From assembly GCA_014529385.2 (NCBI GenBank), contig CM043963.1, positions 77,055,412-77,119,411 of the forward strand: a stretch of DNA of 64,000 nucleotides, written 5' to 3'. A program made the translations under genes and the position numbers. Shown one piece after another: positions 11,166 through 20,895 of the stretch. The notes under the pieces are model-generated. The model did no database searches, was not told where the DNA came from, and worked only from the letters and a program-made list of their open reading frames with translations. Origin of the DNA: Adiantum capillus-veneris (Eukaryota > Streptophyta > Polypodiopsida > Polypodiales > Pteridaceae). How positions within the stretch are numbered: the stretch's first letter is position 1; each line of letters opens with the position of its first letter.

Positions 11166-11754
11166 AAGCCAGCTCCCAACTGTTGTAGCTCTGTGTGCGA
11201 CCAGCCACTAAAACAAAGTGACTCACCTTAGCTGTCTAGAGTCCCACAAATTCTCCCAAAAAGCTGCCAAGAACTCAGCTGTGAGCAGGGCGAGCCTCTC
11301 TGTGTGCTGCCAATATGTGACGTCCCAGTCGAATAGTGTATTGAAAGAAAGTGGCACCTGGGTAATCTGTAGAAGAGAAAGGATCCCTCCAGAGCCACTC
11401 TCCAGGATCCCACTGTACTCGTGCCAGTGGACAGCACTCTAAAGCCCACAGTCTCGAATGTCCAGTCTCAAGAGCAGTTGGGTCAGGATCGATGACACAA
11501 ATCCTCCCACAGATGCCCACCACTCGGATCCTCTGAAAATAGCACTCTACCACCTACGGGGCCTCTACTGCAACTCGTTGTAAGCGTCTCTCACCCTATA
11601 ACTTGAAAAACAGGGAGGGAACAGTCTCTGAGCAAACCCGAACTGAGATGAGAACCTCCAGTCGTGTGAAGGCTCCCATCCATCTGGGCGCTGCTGACTC
11701 GAGAGGTGTGAGCCACTCAGCTAGTACTACCTCTGAGATGTCCTGGCACATGCT

Positions 11755-12625
11755 CTACACCCCTCTCATGCCATGTAGCTGAAAGCCCTGCAGCTCCTCT
11801 GACAAGCCTGAAAACTGTAACCAGTCACCTAAAGAGCGTGTTGGACCCGCTGCCATGGGACCCAGGAAAACAAGAGGCCGACTACCAACTAAGTGGCCTC
11901 TCTGAGTGCTAACCATGGGGTTCCAAACAAGGGGATATCTTGCAAGTGCTAGCATCTCTGTGAAGATCCATCTGGTCGAAGGTTTCCAGGGGCCTCCTAC
12001 CTGAGGCACCCTAGCACAAAGCCGATGTAGCAAGAACTTCTTCCAGGGCTCCTCACTTGGAAGAAGTCCTGAGACAATGAATTTTCCAAGAAGGGATCTG
12101 CTCTGCTGTGCTGGTTTATGATCTCAAGCCCTCCCTGTGAACAAGGAAGAGTGATGACCTGCCAAGCCACTTTGGCCCGGGCTGTCTGAGTGTCACGCCC
12201 TGACCAAAGGAAGTTCCTGATCAGCCTCTCTACCTTGCTGATACAAGAACTCGAGAAGATCCAGCAAGAAGTGATGTACCACACAGTAGCCAACAACACC
12301 TGGTTGGCCACTACAACTCTGCCAGCCAAAGAAAGTCGTGCGGAGCTCCAATGTAACCACTTCCTCCTAATAGAGAGGAAGAGGGGAGCAATCTGTTGCT
12401 CAACAGACAAGTCCAAATTAACTTGACCCAGCCCAAGTATCAAACTGCAGTCCCTGGGGGAATCCACCTGAAACCCTCACCTGACATCCAATTGGGTACA
12501 AGAGCACTACCAACCGAGAAAACCACTGTCTTTCTCCAGTTGATCAGTGTGCCACATGCACAACAAAAGGTCTCAAGAGCCTTCTCACAGCTGTGAAGGT
12601 TGGCCTCCTGGCCATCCAAGTACAA
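11755..12625 (-). pseudogene. LINE ORF2 region after the RT active site
   Basis: Frames 12440-12625, 11997-12467 and 11755-12033 overlap out of phase. Together they read as the RT thumb and linker: NWRKTVVFSVG, then WSSARLSLAGRVVVANQVLL, then RNFLWSGRD and GGLEII, which are standard LINE signatures. Three frames for one protein means at least two indels. Confidence 0.8.
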
Positions 12626-13576
12626 AGTTGAGCCGTCAGCAAACTCGGCGTCTAGTAGCTAATCTCCCCGAATAGGGAGTGCTAAGCCCCGTAGACCAAC
12701 CTGATGCGACACCAAAAACCTGCTCATCACCTCAGCATAGAACAGAAAGAGGAATGGGGCAAGAGGGAAGCCCTGTCTGACCGAACATGTGAGCTTGAAA
12801 TGATCACCTCTACCTCCTGACAAAAGTATCTGACTGTGTACCCGTCTGTACAAAGCTGACACCCCTCTGATCCAAGCATTTGAGAAGCCCATCCTGCGTA
12901 GAGTGCCCTCCAGAAAGTCCCAGTCAAATCTGTCGTAGGCCTTCTCAAAATCGAGAAGAAGAATCACCAAATCCTCACCTCGGAGCCGCGCTAGGGAAGA
13001 AGCCTCCCAAAAAGTAAAGATGTTGTCAAGGATACTGCGCTCCTTGACAAAACTTGTCTGAGTCCCATGTATAAGGCTCTCTAGAAGTGGCTGGATCCTC
13101 AAACTCAGAGCCTTGGCAAGAATATTGTAGGTTGAGTTGAGGATGGTGATGGGGCGCCACTGTCGAATCTCATCCAAGGAGCCACCCTCCTTGGGAATGA
13201 GGTAGATGAGACCCTCACTCATGCTGTCAGGCATCTCTCCAGTGTGCAAGATCAACTGAAAAGCACTACAGAGATCTGGGCCAAGCAATTCCCAGTACTC
13301 CAAGAAAAAACTGGGAGTCAAGCCATCCTCACCTTGACAGCTACCACGGGGGAGTGCACTAAGAGCCGTGTGTAACTCCTCAAACTGAAGTGGCAGCTCA
13401 AGCCTCTTACGCATCTCCTCAGTCATAAGGCAAGGCATCTGTGCCCACACCTGCTCCCTGCATGCATCGTGACGCTCTGACTGAGGCTCTGCAGAAAGTA
13501 ACTCATGATAAAAGTCAGTATCAACTGCACTCATGTCCTCTGGCTCAAAAGCAACCGACCCATCGGGCCTCCTCAA
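12626..13576 (-). pseudogene. LINE ORF2 reverse transcriptase
   Basis: The 305-codon frame 12659-13576 contains the RT fingers and palm: DGLTPSFF, then LIPKEGGSLDEIRQWRPIT, then LLDFEKAYDRFDWDFL (first catalytic Asp) and SVRQGFPLAPFLFLFYAEV. The frame is ended by TAG (12659-12661). Immediately after, in the same frame, comes EFADGSTLYLDG, where the usual FADD box has Gly for the second Asp. So the copy has both a nonsense codon and a lost catalytic residue. Confidence 0.88.
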
Positions 13577-13969
13577 CTAACTGACCTTGGCATACGTATG
13601 CCGAGGTCTCACTGCCTCGAAGAAAGCACCATTCACTCTGTCACCCACCTATGTCCACTGAGATGCCTGTCGATGAAAAGCAAACTCATGGCGCCGCTCC
13701 TCTGTGCCAACAAGCTCCTCTGTGCTAACAAGCTCCTGGTGAGCCTACTATAACTGCTCCTTCAACCAAGGACTGTCAGGATGCTGCTCCTGCATCCTCT
13801 GCAAGGAAGCAACGCCCCGTCTAAGACAACACTGCTCCTCCTCTCTCGCTGCAACCAGGCGAGCCAAAGACTCCTGGAGAAAGAAGCGACTAAGCTAAGC
13901 TAGTCTTGAGGCCACTCTGTCAGCAGGAGAATCCTGCATGTCCAAGCTCTCTGTCCAGAGAGCCTCTAC

Positions 13970-14740
13970 TCGCTATCTGAGTGCACAGTCCAACAAGACC
14001 CTCTCGGGGATGCGAAGCATCGTGCTCCCCCTCCTCTCTCTATCTGCCACTGTAAGGATCACAGGTGCATGGTCCGAGAAGGAAGTCCCTGCCAGAATGC
14101 CAATTGTCCCACCCAAGTCACAGAAATGGTCACTAGTGTAGAAGCGATCTATCCGCGATAGATTCACTCCTCCCACTCTGCGGTCCGAACAAGAGAAGGC
14201 CAACACATTGTCTGGGGACCTCACAAAGCTAGAGTGATGCCACACATCCGAAACCCTCAGTCATACAAAAACTCTCCCAAGCTGTCTGCTCAACTCCATG
14301 CAAAGTCCATGGCTACCACCAATCCTGTAAGAAGGGTCCTCCAACATGTTGAAGTCACCCCCTATGCACCACTACTCTACCTGCAGCAGAGACTCAACAC
14401 ATTGGACGCATGTATGTTCGAAAAGCCCTCAAGGCAACCCTGAACCTGCATAGTGATCCACTAAGCCCTGCCTGACACAATAATCCCTTTGCCCACAATG
14501 GCCTGCTGCAAAGAATCCGCAATAGTCATAATACCCCACCCTGGATGCCTCCAGGTCCAAAAGCAGCTGACCAAAAAGTATCATATCGTCCACGCAAGAG
14601 CTGACCATAACGTCTAATGCGGCTCTCACATATATGATGCTCCTGTAGTATAAAGAGATCGATCTCTCCTCCCACAAGGCAATGATGAAGCTCCTGACGC
14701 AGTCGGCCCCTCTAACGCTGAAACTGGGGCTCACCTTGTC
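13970..14740 (-). pseudogene. LINE ORF2 AP-type endonuclease
   Basis: Frame pieces give a LQEHH-like block near 14650, GDFNMLEDP near 14340 and SRIDRFYTSD...FSDHAPV near 14050-14170. These are the conserved QE, GDFN and SDHxP boxes of the exonuclease-endonuclease-phosphatase fold that nicks target DNA. Several stops interrupt the N-terminal half. Confidence 0.8.
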
Positions 14741-14756
14741 CCTGCACGTATGATCC

Positions 14757-15344
14757 TCATGGGGAGCGAGAGAGAACAGACGCTGCCGAAGCAGCTAAAC
14801 GTGCTATCTTTGAGGCTGGCTTGGATGGGGAGTAATCAGCATCCGAGCGTCCTCTAGATAGGCGTGACTGCAAAGAGTGCCTAGCCCAAGCCCAAGTAGA
14901 CCGAGCCGTACGTAAAGCAATCTCCTCTGTCCAGGAGTCCTCATGAATGTGTATATAGCATGGCGAGCACTGCGTATCAGCAAAGAAGTGAATCACAATG
15001 TGTCTACATCCTGCTGCATCTGGAGGGGTCACCGCAAACTTGGCCAATGGCCACATAGTCTGAAGCATGTTTGTAACTCCTAGGTCTCCCATGTGGTGAG
15101 AGAACTCTAGAGCCTGTGTATGCAGCCACTCCAACACTGAGTCGAGAGTCCACTCAATCTGGTCCCTGCCACAAAGGGGAAAAGAGAAGCCAACCGCTGA
15201 GTCCAAGGCCTCTATCCCCCTAGCTGCAAGGAACAGAATATGAACCCTGAAGCAGGCTGCCTCAAGGTCTGTTGAGGAGTCGCCGAGAAAGCTTGTAAAG
15301 TCGTAGGCAAAGAAGTCCCATCGGCGCCGAATGTCAAAGCTCAT
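14757..15344 (-). pseudogene. LINE ORF1 C-terminal segment
   Basis: A clean 195-codon frame (MSFDIRRRWDFFAYDF start, Ser/Arg-rich end) lies between the proline-rich part of ORF1 and the start of ORF2. I recognise no domain. Its place suggests the C-terminal domain of the gag-like protein or a separate small protein. It is one of the least damaged parts of this LINE. Confidence 0.5.
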
Positions 15345-15383
15345 CAGACCATGAGGGACTGCTGCAAAGGGAGACGTCTGTAC

Positions 15384-15760
15384 CTATAGAGGGGGCCGCA
15401 AGAAAGGCTGTCCCTCTCTCGCCAAGCGACTCGTAGCAAAGGAACTGCCAAGAGATCTCCTAGCAGTCGGAGATGGCCCTGCCCCCTGGGTCGACTGTGG
15501 AACTAGAGTGGAAGGGGGGGGGGGGTGTAGGAGCAGGGGGAGGTGGGGGAGAAGAGGGGCAGGGGGGACCGGCAAAGGTAGAGGGGCGAGGGGGAGAGGC
15601 GGCGGGGGGGAGACTGATGAGGAGGGGGGGAACTCGGGGGGGGGAGGGGTTGTTGAGGGTGAAGCTGAGGTAGGGACTGGAGCAAGGACCTCGTCCTGCT
15701 CAAGAGGATCGAATCGGTTTCCCGTGGGAACCCACTGCTGCTAGGCAGGTGCCTGAGGAC
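15384..15760 (-). pseudogene. LINE ORF1 proline-rich linker, low complexity
   Basis: The plus strand is strongly G-rich with several runs of 7-10 G. On the minus strand it reads as Pro/Leu/Ser-rich sequence in several frames. It links the zinc-knuckle part to the C-terminal segment, with frame changes. The plus-strand glycine-rich frames are shadows. Confidence 0.6.
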
Positions 15761-16721
15761 CACCTGAGTGCTAGGCTGTCACTGTGGCCCTTGCCGCCGT
15801 CGACCACGAACTTGCTGCCATCCCTCCTCCTTTGGGACCCCAGGCTCAGAGGGTGGCTCTGCCTGTGTGCTCTGTGTCTCTGTCTGTAGCTGCTGATCAG
15901 CCCTTGCATGCTCGGGCTGAGTCTGTGGTGTAGAGGCCTCCTTTGTGGACAAGCCTTCGCAAGATGGCCCATCTGTCGACAAATAGAGCACTGGTTCGGG
16001 AGGCCCGAATACTCCACGCTCTGTCTAAACCAACCCCCACTCACCCGAGGAAGGAGGATGACCTTCGGGAGAGTGTGAGTATCCCTAACCAGAACACGAA
16101 CTGAGGGAATGCCGGCCGCCTTGGCAGCTACTAAGGCTGTCGTGCGAGGTGTCTCCAAGAGAGTCCCAATTGCTGAGCTTATCTTGGGCAAAAGTGGTAG
16201 GTACTCCCTCCACAAACCAGGAAAGCAGACGGAGATGGGAATGTCTGCCTCCTCTACCAAAACATCGGAAGCAAGGTCAAAACCATGTCTCCACTGCCGA
16301 AAGTGGGGTCGAACTTCTCGGATAGTCAAGGGGCTCATGGCGATGACCTTGGACGCCATCTCGGAGGTCTCAAACTCGATCTGATAGTAACCTCGTCTGA
16401 ACGTCCAAGATCTTACCCACCTCTGCGAGAAGGCGGGCCTGAAGAAGGTCACGCAACTCTCCTCTGCTAGGTCTGGTACCAAGAATCTTGCAGATGATAG
16501 AAGTCGCCTGCCAAGCGCTCCATCTCTACGGCTAGGCTCACTTGCTCTGTCGGTGAAAGAGCAAGTCGAATGGTGGGCTTAGCGGGGTCGGGCAAGGGGA
16601 CTTCGGAGGAGTCCCTCTGTGGCGGAGCTTGAGCCTCCATATGTGTCTGCTGCTGTGGCGGAGAAGGAGAAGACAAAGAAATTTCTCTGCAGAAAGACTT
16701 CGACAAAGCACTGTCACGCAA
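15700..16721 (-). pseudogene. LINE ORF1: DUF4283-like domain and CCHC zinc knuckle
   Basis: Frame 16467-16721 is the N-terminus. After a frameshift, 15700-16482 continues with a domain like the plant DUF4283 RNA-binding module (CFPGLWREYLPLLPKISS, later VEYSGLPNQCSICRQMGHL). The knuckle CSICRQMGHLAKAC fits C-x2-C-x4-H-x4-C. ORF1 proteins of plant L1 elements bind their own RNA through these modules. Confidence 0.85.
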
Positions 16722-16739
16722 CCAGCACTACCAGAGTCT

Positions 16740-17085
16740 AAATGAGAGAAAACCTTCTGGGAGAGTACGGCAGAGAACGAAATGAGCGGGAGGGGGGGGA
16801 AGGTGGGGGGCCGGGCTGGAAGCGGCAGTGGGAGCGGGAGAAGGCAACGCGAGGTGGACGGAAGAGGGCAGTGGGCGTAATGGCGAGGCTGGAAGAGGAC
16901 AACGCGCGTAATGGCGAGGCTGGCAGTGGGCGGGCGCAATAGCGAGCTGGCAATGGACAGCGCGAGGGAAGGGCAGGGCGCAGCACACACGCAGCAGGTT
17001 GCTGACTGCGCTAGGCGGGGGGGGGGGGGGCGACAGGTGCAAGAGGAGGAGGAACATGCGGCAGCAACAACGAACCAATGAAAGT
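16740..17085 (-). other. LINE 5' end, G/C-skewed
   Basis: Plus-strand G-rich sequence including a run of about 12 G near 17018-17030. On the minus strand it is pyrimidine-rich and proline-coding in all frames. It probably holds the internal promoter and 5' untranslated region. Confidence 0.5.
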
Positions 17086-17365
17086 TTGGCATTGCTTTTG
17101 GACCAAAAGCTTTTGAGTTTGAAGGCTTTTCATGTAAAGTGCTTTTCATAGGCCAAGGGCCTTTAAATATGTGTTAAGGGCTCATTCTTTGGCATGCTTC
17201 CTGGAGAAGGTGCAGAGCGTGGAGTTCCGACTTGTACTGTGTTGATGCAAAATATAAAGAAAATACAGAAAGGGGCGCCAAGGTTTGGGGCCAATACTCT
17301 CTGGGGTGGAATTCCTCCACTCCGTGTTGCGTGTCGTCTCTCTCTTTCAGTGCTAAAAGTTTTTC
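17086..17365 (+). repeat. LTR, third of the array, 3' part
   Basis: It starts with the right copy of the 14-bp target duplication (17086-17099), then continues the LTR with GGACCAAAAGCTTTTGAGTT, the TTTAAATATG promoter-like site and the core TATAAAGAAAATACAGAAAG. The segment holding the LTR end and primer site is deleted. After GCTAAAAGTTTTTCTG the sequence jumps into internal-domain sequence. Confidence 0.88.
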
Positions 17366-17745
17366 TGAAAGCATGCCGGTCCTAAACCAGCAGACAGAGC
17401 AAGATCGTACTTCCAAAGTTCATTGGAAATTTCAGCTTCGTGCTCCGACCCCGGACTTATTAGCCACTCCCACCCTTACTTCATCGTGCATTGAGCACGC
17501 TCCCGTCTTCACCGCTCATATCTTACAGGGTATAAGCCATAAAGATCACTTGCAAGAGAAGGATCCAAGGTTTGTTTCGAGCTGCTCTTTTTCTTAGAAG
17601 CAGTGCCATGCAGATGTTGATGTCCATAGCTACCAAGGACTTGGCAAGCTTTCAAGAAAATTTTGCCCGAAGTTATATGGATTTTGACATCTTCCTTTAA
17701 AGTGCAACTTCTGGCAGAGTGGGGTATTATGAAATGCTTGCCAAG
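17366..17745 (+). mobile_element. Internal domain 3 (truncated)
   Basis: Matches 8575-8940, including the AGCAGACAGAGCAAGAT and GTGCCATGCAGATGTTGATG blocks and the start of the small reading frame, which is broken here (TAA at about 17698). Similarity ends near 17745. Confidence 0.8.
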
Positions 17746-18580
17746 GTTCGCCCTATCGTTTATATTTGGACTAGTGGTCTTCAACCATATCATGCATAGG
17801 TCTCTTTCAACTATGCTGAATGAAAGATGCAACGGCAATAAAAGTGGGGCTTTGACCCTTTGCATTACATAAAGATCAATATACAAGAAATATGGGAAAA
17901 CCCCTGAAAGATATATAATGAGATCATTGGGAAAAATCCCAAAACAAGCCACATGATACATCTAGGGATAAAGATACTCTAATTAGCTGGCTAGCTGGAT
18001 TGTGATGAAGCTTTACGCGATGTTGTGAAAACCAAAAAGTCCACTGTTGTGTATCTGACTAATATAAAGCATCCGCTGCAAAAACCTCCTGTAGCAACTC
18101 ACAAAAGCCAAGGGATTATGAAACCCCTAGGCCATGCCTCCAAAATCATCCGCAATGCAATTTATGCTTAATAATTTATATTTTATGCATTTCAATGTTA
18201 AAATTGCTCTTCATTAGCGATATTTTCTATTTCGAAATGAGACACTGCTCATTGCTACGTACCGTTTTAGGTAACTCTAGCAAATTGATTATGGATCACA
18301 TTCTCTTGCTTAGTATTGAGTCCTCAATGTCTAAAAAGAAAAGCAAGCCAAACCAAAACAAGTGCCAAGATGCAAAATCCAAGAAATATTGTCAAAACCA
18401 AAGAATATGGATGCTAATTAATGACAGGATTTGGATGAGCTTAGCCGCTCAACCATTATGCTTTCATAATCCAAGAATGTTTAGCCTCTACACATTTTTT
18501 GATTTTGAATAAAGCTACCCCTCTTTCTCCATAAAGTTTACTACTTTTTTGCACAAAATCTATCAGGATGCTTATATGCC
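17746..18580. other. Non-coding, nothing recognised
   Basis: AT-rich sequence with only short random frames. It does not match other parts of the window. Confidence 0.5.
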
Positions 18581-20519
18581 TGGACTCCTCTCCTCAAGCC
18601 AACCATATTGCCATATACCTAGATGAATCCAGGATAAGCCCAGACTCACCCTTGAAGGGAAGTGCAAGGTATAGACCCATGGTAGTCACCCACAAGACAA
18701 TATAACCATCAGCTCCATCATGCATAGTATTGACTAAATACCACCGCATCCCCACTAACGTCGTCAGTGCCCAATAGTGGGTGTAGAACTAGGTAGTAAC
18801 ATATGCTCCCCAAAACAACACACACCACACGCACACACACATGAGCATACATCAACACAAAGTTCAGCGTACTGAGTTTCTGTCATGACTCCGGAGATCA
18901 AGGGCAGACTCAGCCATAATGAAGCCTAGCACTAAAAGAAGCATTAAATCAAAAAAATTAGCACAAAAATGAGGTAGTTGATAGGGCATGCGCACCACAA
19001 AAGATAGAAAGAATTAGCACAATATCAACTGGTCGTAACTCGGACGAAAACTTCACAATGTGAAGTATGCATGTCCGCAATACGACTAAAACATATACCT
19101 AGATGAATCCAGGATAAGCCCAGACTCACCCTTGAAGGAAAGTGCAAGGTATAGACCCATGGTAGTCACCCACAAGACAATATAACCATCAGCTCCATCA
19201 TGCATAGTATTGACTAAATACCACCACATCCCCACTAACGTCGTCAGTGCCCAATAGTGGGTGTAGAACTAGGTAGTAACATATGCTCCCCAACACAACA
19301 CACACCACACGCACACACACATGAGCATACATCAACACAAAGTTCAGCGTACTGAGTTTCTGTCATGACTCCGGAGATCAAGGGCAGACTCAGCCATAAT
19401 GAAGCCTAGCACTAAAAGAAGCTTTAATCGAAAAAATTAGCACGAAAATGAGGTAGTTGATAGGGCATGCGCACCACAAAAGATAGAAAGAATTAGCACA
19501 ATATCAACTGGTCGTAACTCGGACGAAAACTTCACAATGTGAAGTATGCATGTCCGTAATACGACTAAAACATATACCTAGATGAATCCAGGATAAGCCT
19601 AGACTCACCCTTGAAGGAAAGTGCAAGGTATAGACCCATGGTAGTCACCCACAAGACAATATAGCCATCAGCTCCATCATGCATAGTATTGACTAAATAC
19701 CACCACATCTCCACTAACGTCGTCAGTGCCTAATAGTGGGTGTAGAACTAGGTAGTAACATATGCTCCCCAACACAACACACACCACACGCACACACAGA
19801 TGAGCATACATCAACACAAAGTTCAACGTACTGAGTTTCTATCATGACTCCGGAGATCAAGGGCAGACTCAGCCATAATGAAGCCTAGCACTAAAAGAAG
19901 CATTAAATCGAAAAAATTAGCACAAAAATGAGGTAGTTGATAGGACATGCGCACCACAAAAGATAGAAAGAATTAGCACAATATCAACTGGTCGTAACTC
20001 GGACGAAAACTTCACAATGTGAAGTATGCATGTCCGCAATACGACTAAAACATATACCTAGATGAATCCAGGATAAGCCCAGACTCACCCTTGAAGGAAA
20101 GTGCAAGGTATAGACCCATGGTAGTCACCCACAAGACAATATAACCATCAGCTCCATCATGCATAATATTGACTAAATACCACCACATCCCCACTAATGT
20201 CGTCAGTGCCCAATAGTGGGTGTAGAACTAGGTAGTAACATATGCTCCCCAACACAACACACACCACACACACACACACATGAGCATACATCAACACAAA
20301 GTTCAGCGTACTGAGTTTCTCTCATGACTCCGGAGATCAAGGGCAGACTCAGCCATAATGAAGCCTAGCACTAAAAGAAGCATTAAATCGAAAAAATTAG
20401 CACAAAAATGAGGTAGTTGATAGGGCATGCGCACCACAAAAGATAGAAAGAATTAGCACAATATCAACTGGTCGTAACTCGGATTGGACTCCTCTCCTCA
20501 AGCCAACCATATTGCCATA
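18581..20519 (+). repeat. Tandem array of a 480-bp unit, about 3.9 copies
   Basis: Units begin ATATACCTAGATGAATCC at 18613, 19093, 19572 and 20052 (periods 480, 479, 480). They differ by a few per cent and contain a CA-rich stretch (ACACACCACACGCACACACA). The last copy stops at GGAT 20484. A 35-bp sequence starting TGGACTCCTCTCCTCAAGCC flanks the array on both sides (18581-18615 and 20485-20519). No protein is encoded. Confidence 0.96.
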
Positions 20520-20895
20520 ATCTGACTCGAGTCATTCGATCTCATTAACATTTACGAAAGAAACGTGTGTATCATGCACAACCCCTCCAAGGGAGTGCAA
20601 AACTATTCTGGGGTTTTAACCAGATTTTCTATTTCATGTCATCCTGTGATATAGTACAAATACCTACTAAACAACCTCCTTAAGTGGTTGTTACCTACCA
20701 AAAACACACTCTAGCTTGAGAGCTGTCCCATTGAATTTCAGCTATGCTCAAAACCTCTATGAGCAACCATCGGCCAATAGCAATGCCCTTGTAATCCGAG
20801 CTGTGTTATGCCCAAACCATCCTCCCTCATGTTAAGATCTTTGTTATAGGATTTGATTGCATTGCCCTTCTTCTACCATATTTCTCAACCACAAA
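20520..20895 (-). other. 3' flank of the PPR gene
   Basis: This should hold the 3' untranslated region of the minus-strand PPR gene. No other gene is seen. Confidence 0.4.

Larger units (their letters stand above)
10423..17085 (-). mobile_element. LINE (L1-type non-LTR retrotransposon), 6.66 kb, minus strand
   Basis: The ends are set by the 14-bp target duplication and by a T-run at 10421-10427, which is the 3' poly(A) in reverse. On the minus strand the order is: G/C-skewed 5' region (17085-16740), gag-like ORF1 with zinc knuckle, ORF2 with endonuclease, reverse transcriptase, C-terminal region and terminal zinc finger. Length and order fit a full-length plant L1. Many frameshifts and stops show that it is dead, although the perfect target duplication argues for moderate age. 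Confidence 0.92.

Noticed and set aside
15473-15744. Glycine-rich plus-strand proteins
   Set aside because: Shadow of the proline-rich part of LINE ORF1 on the minus strand, caused by G-runs.
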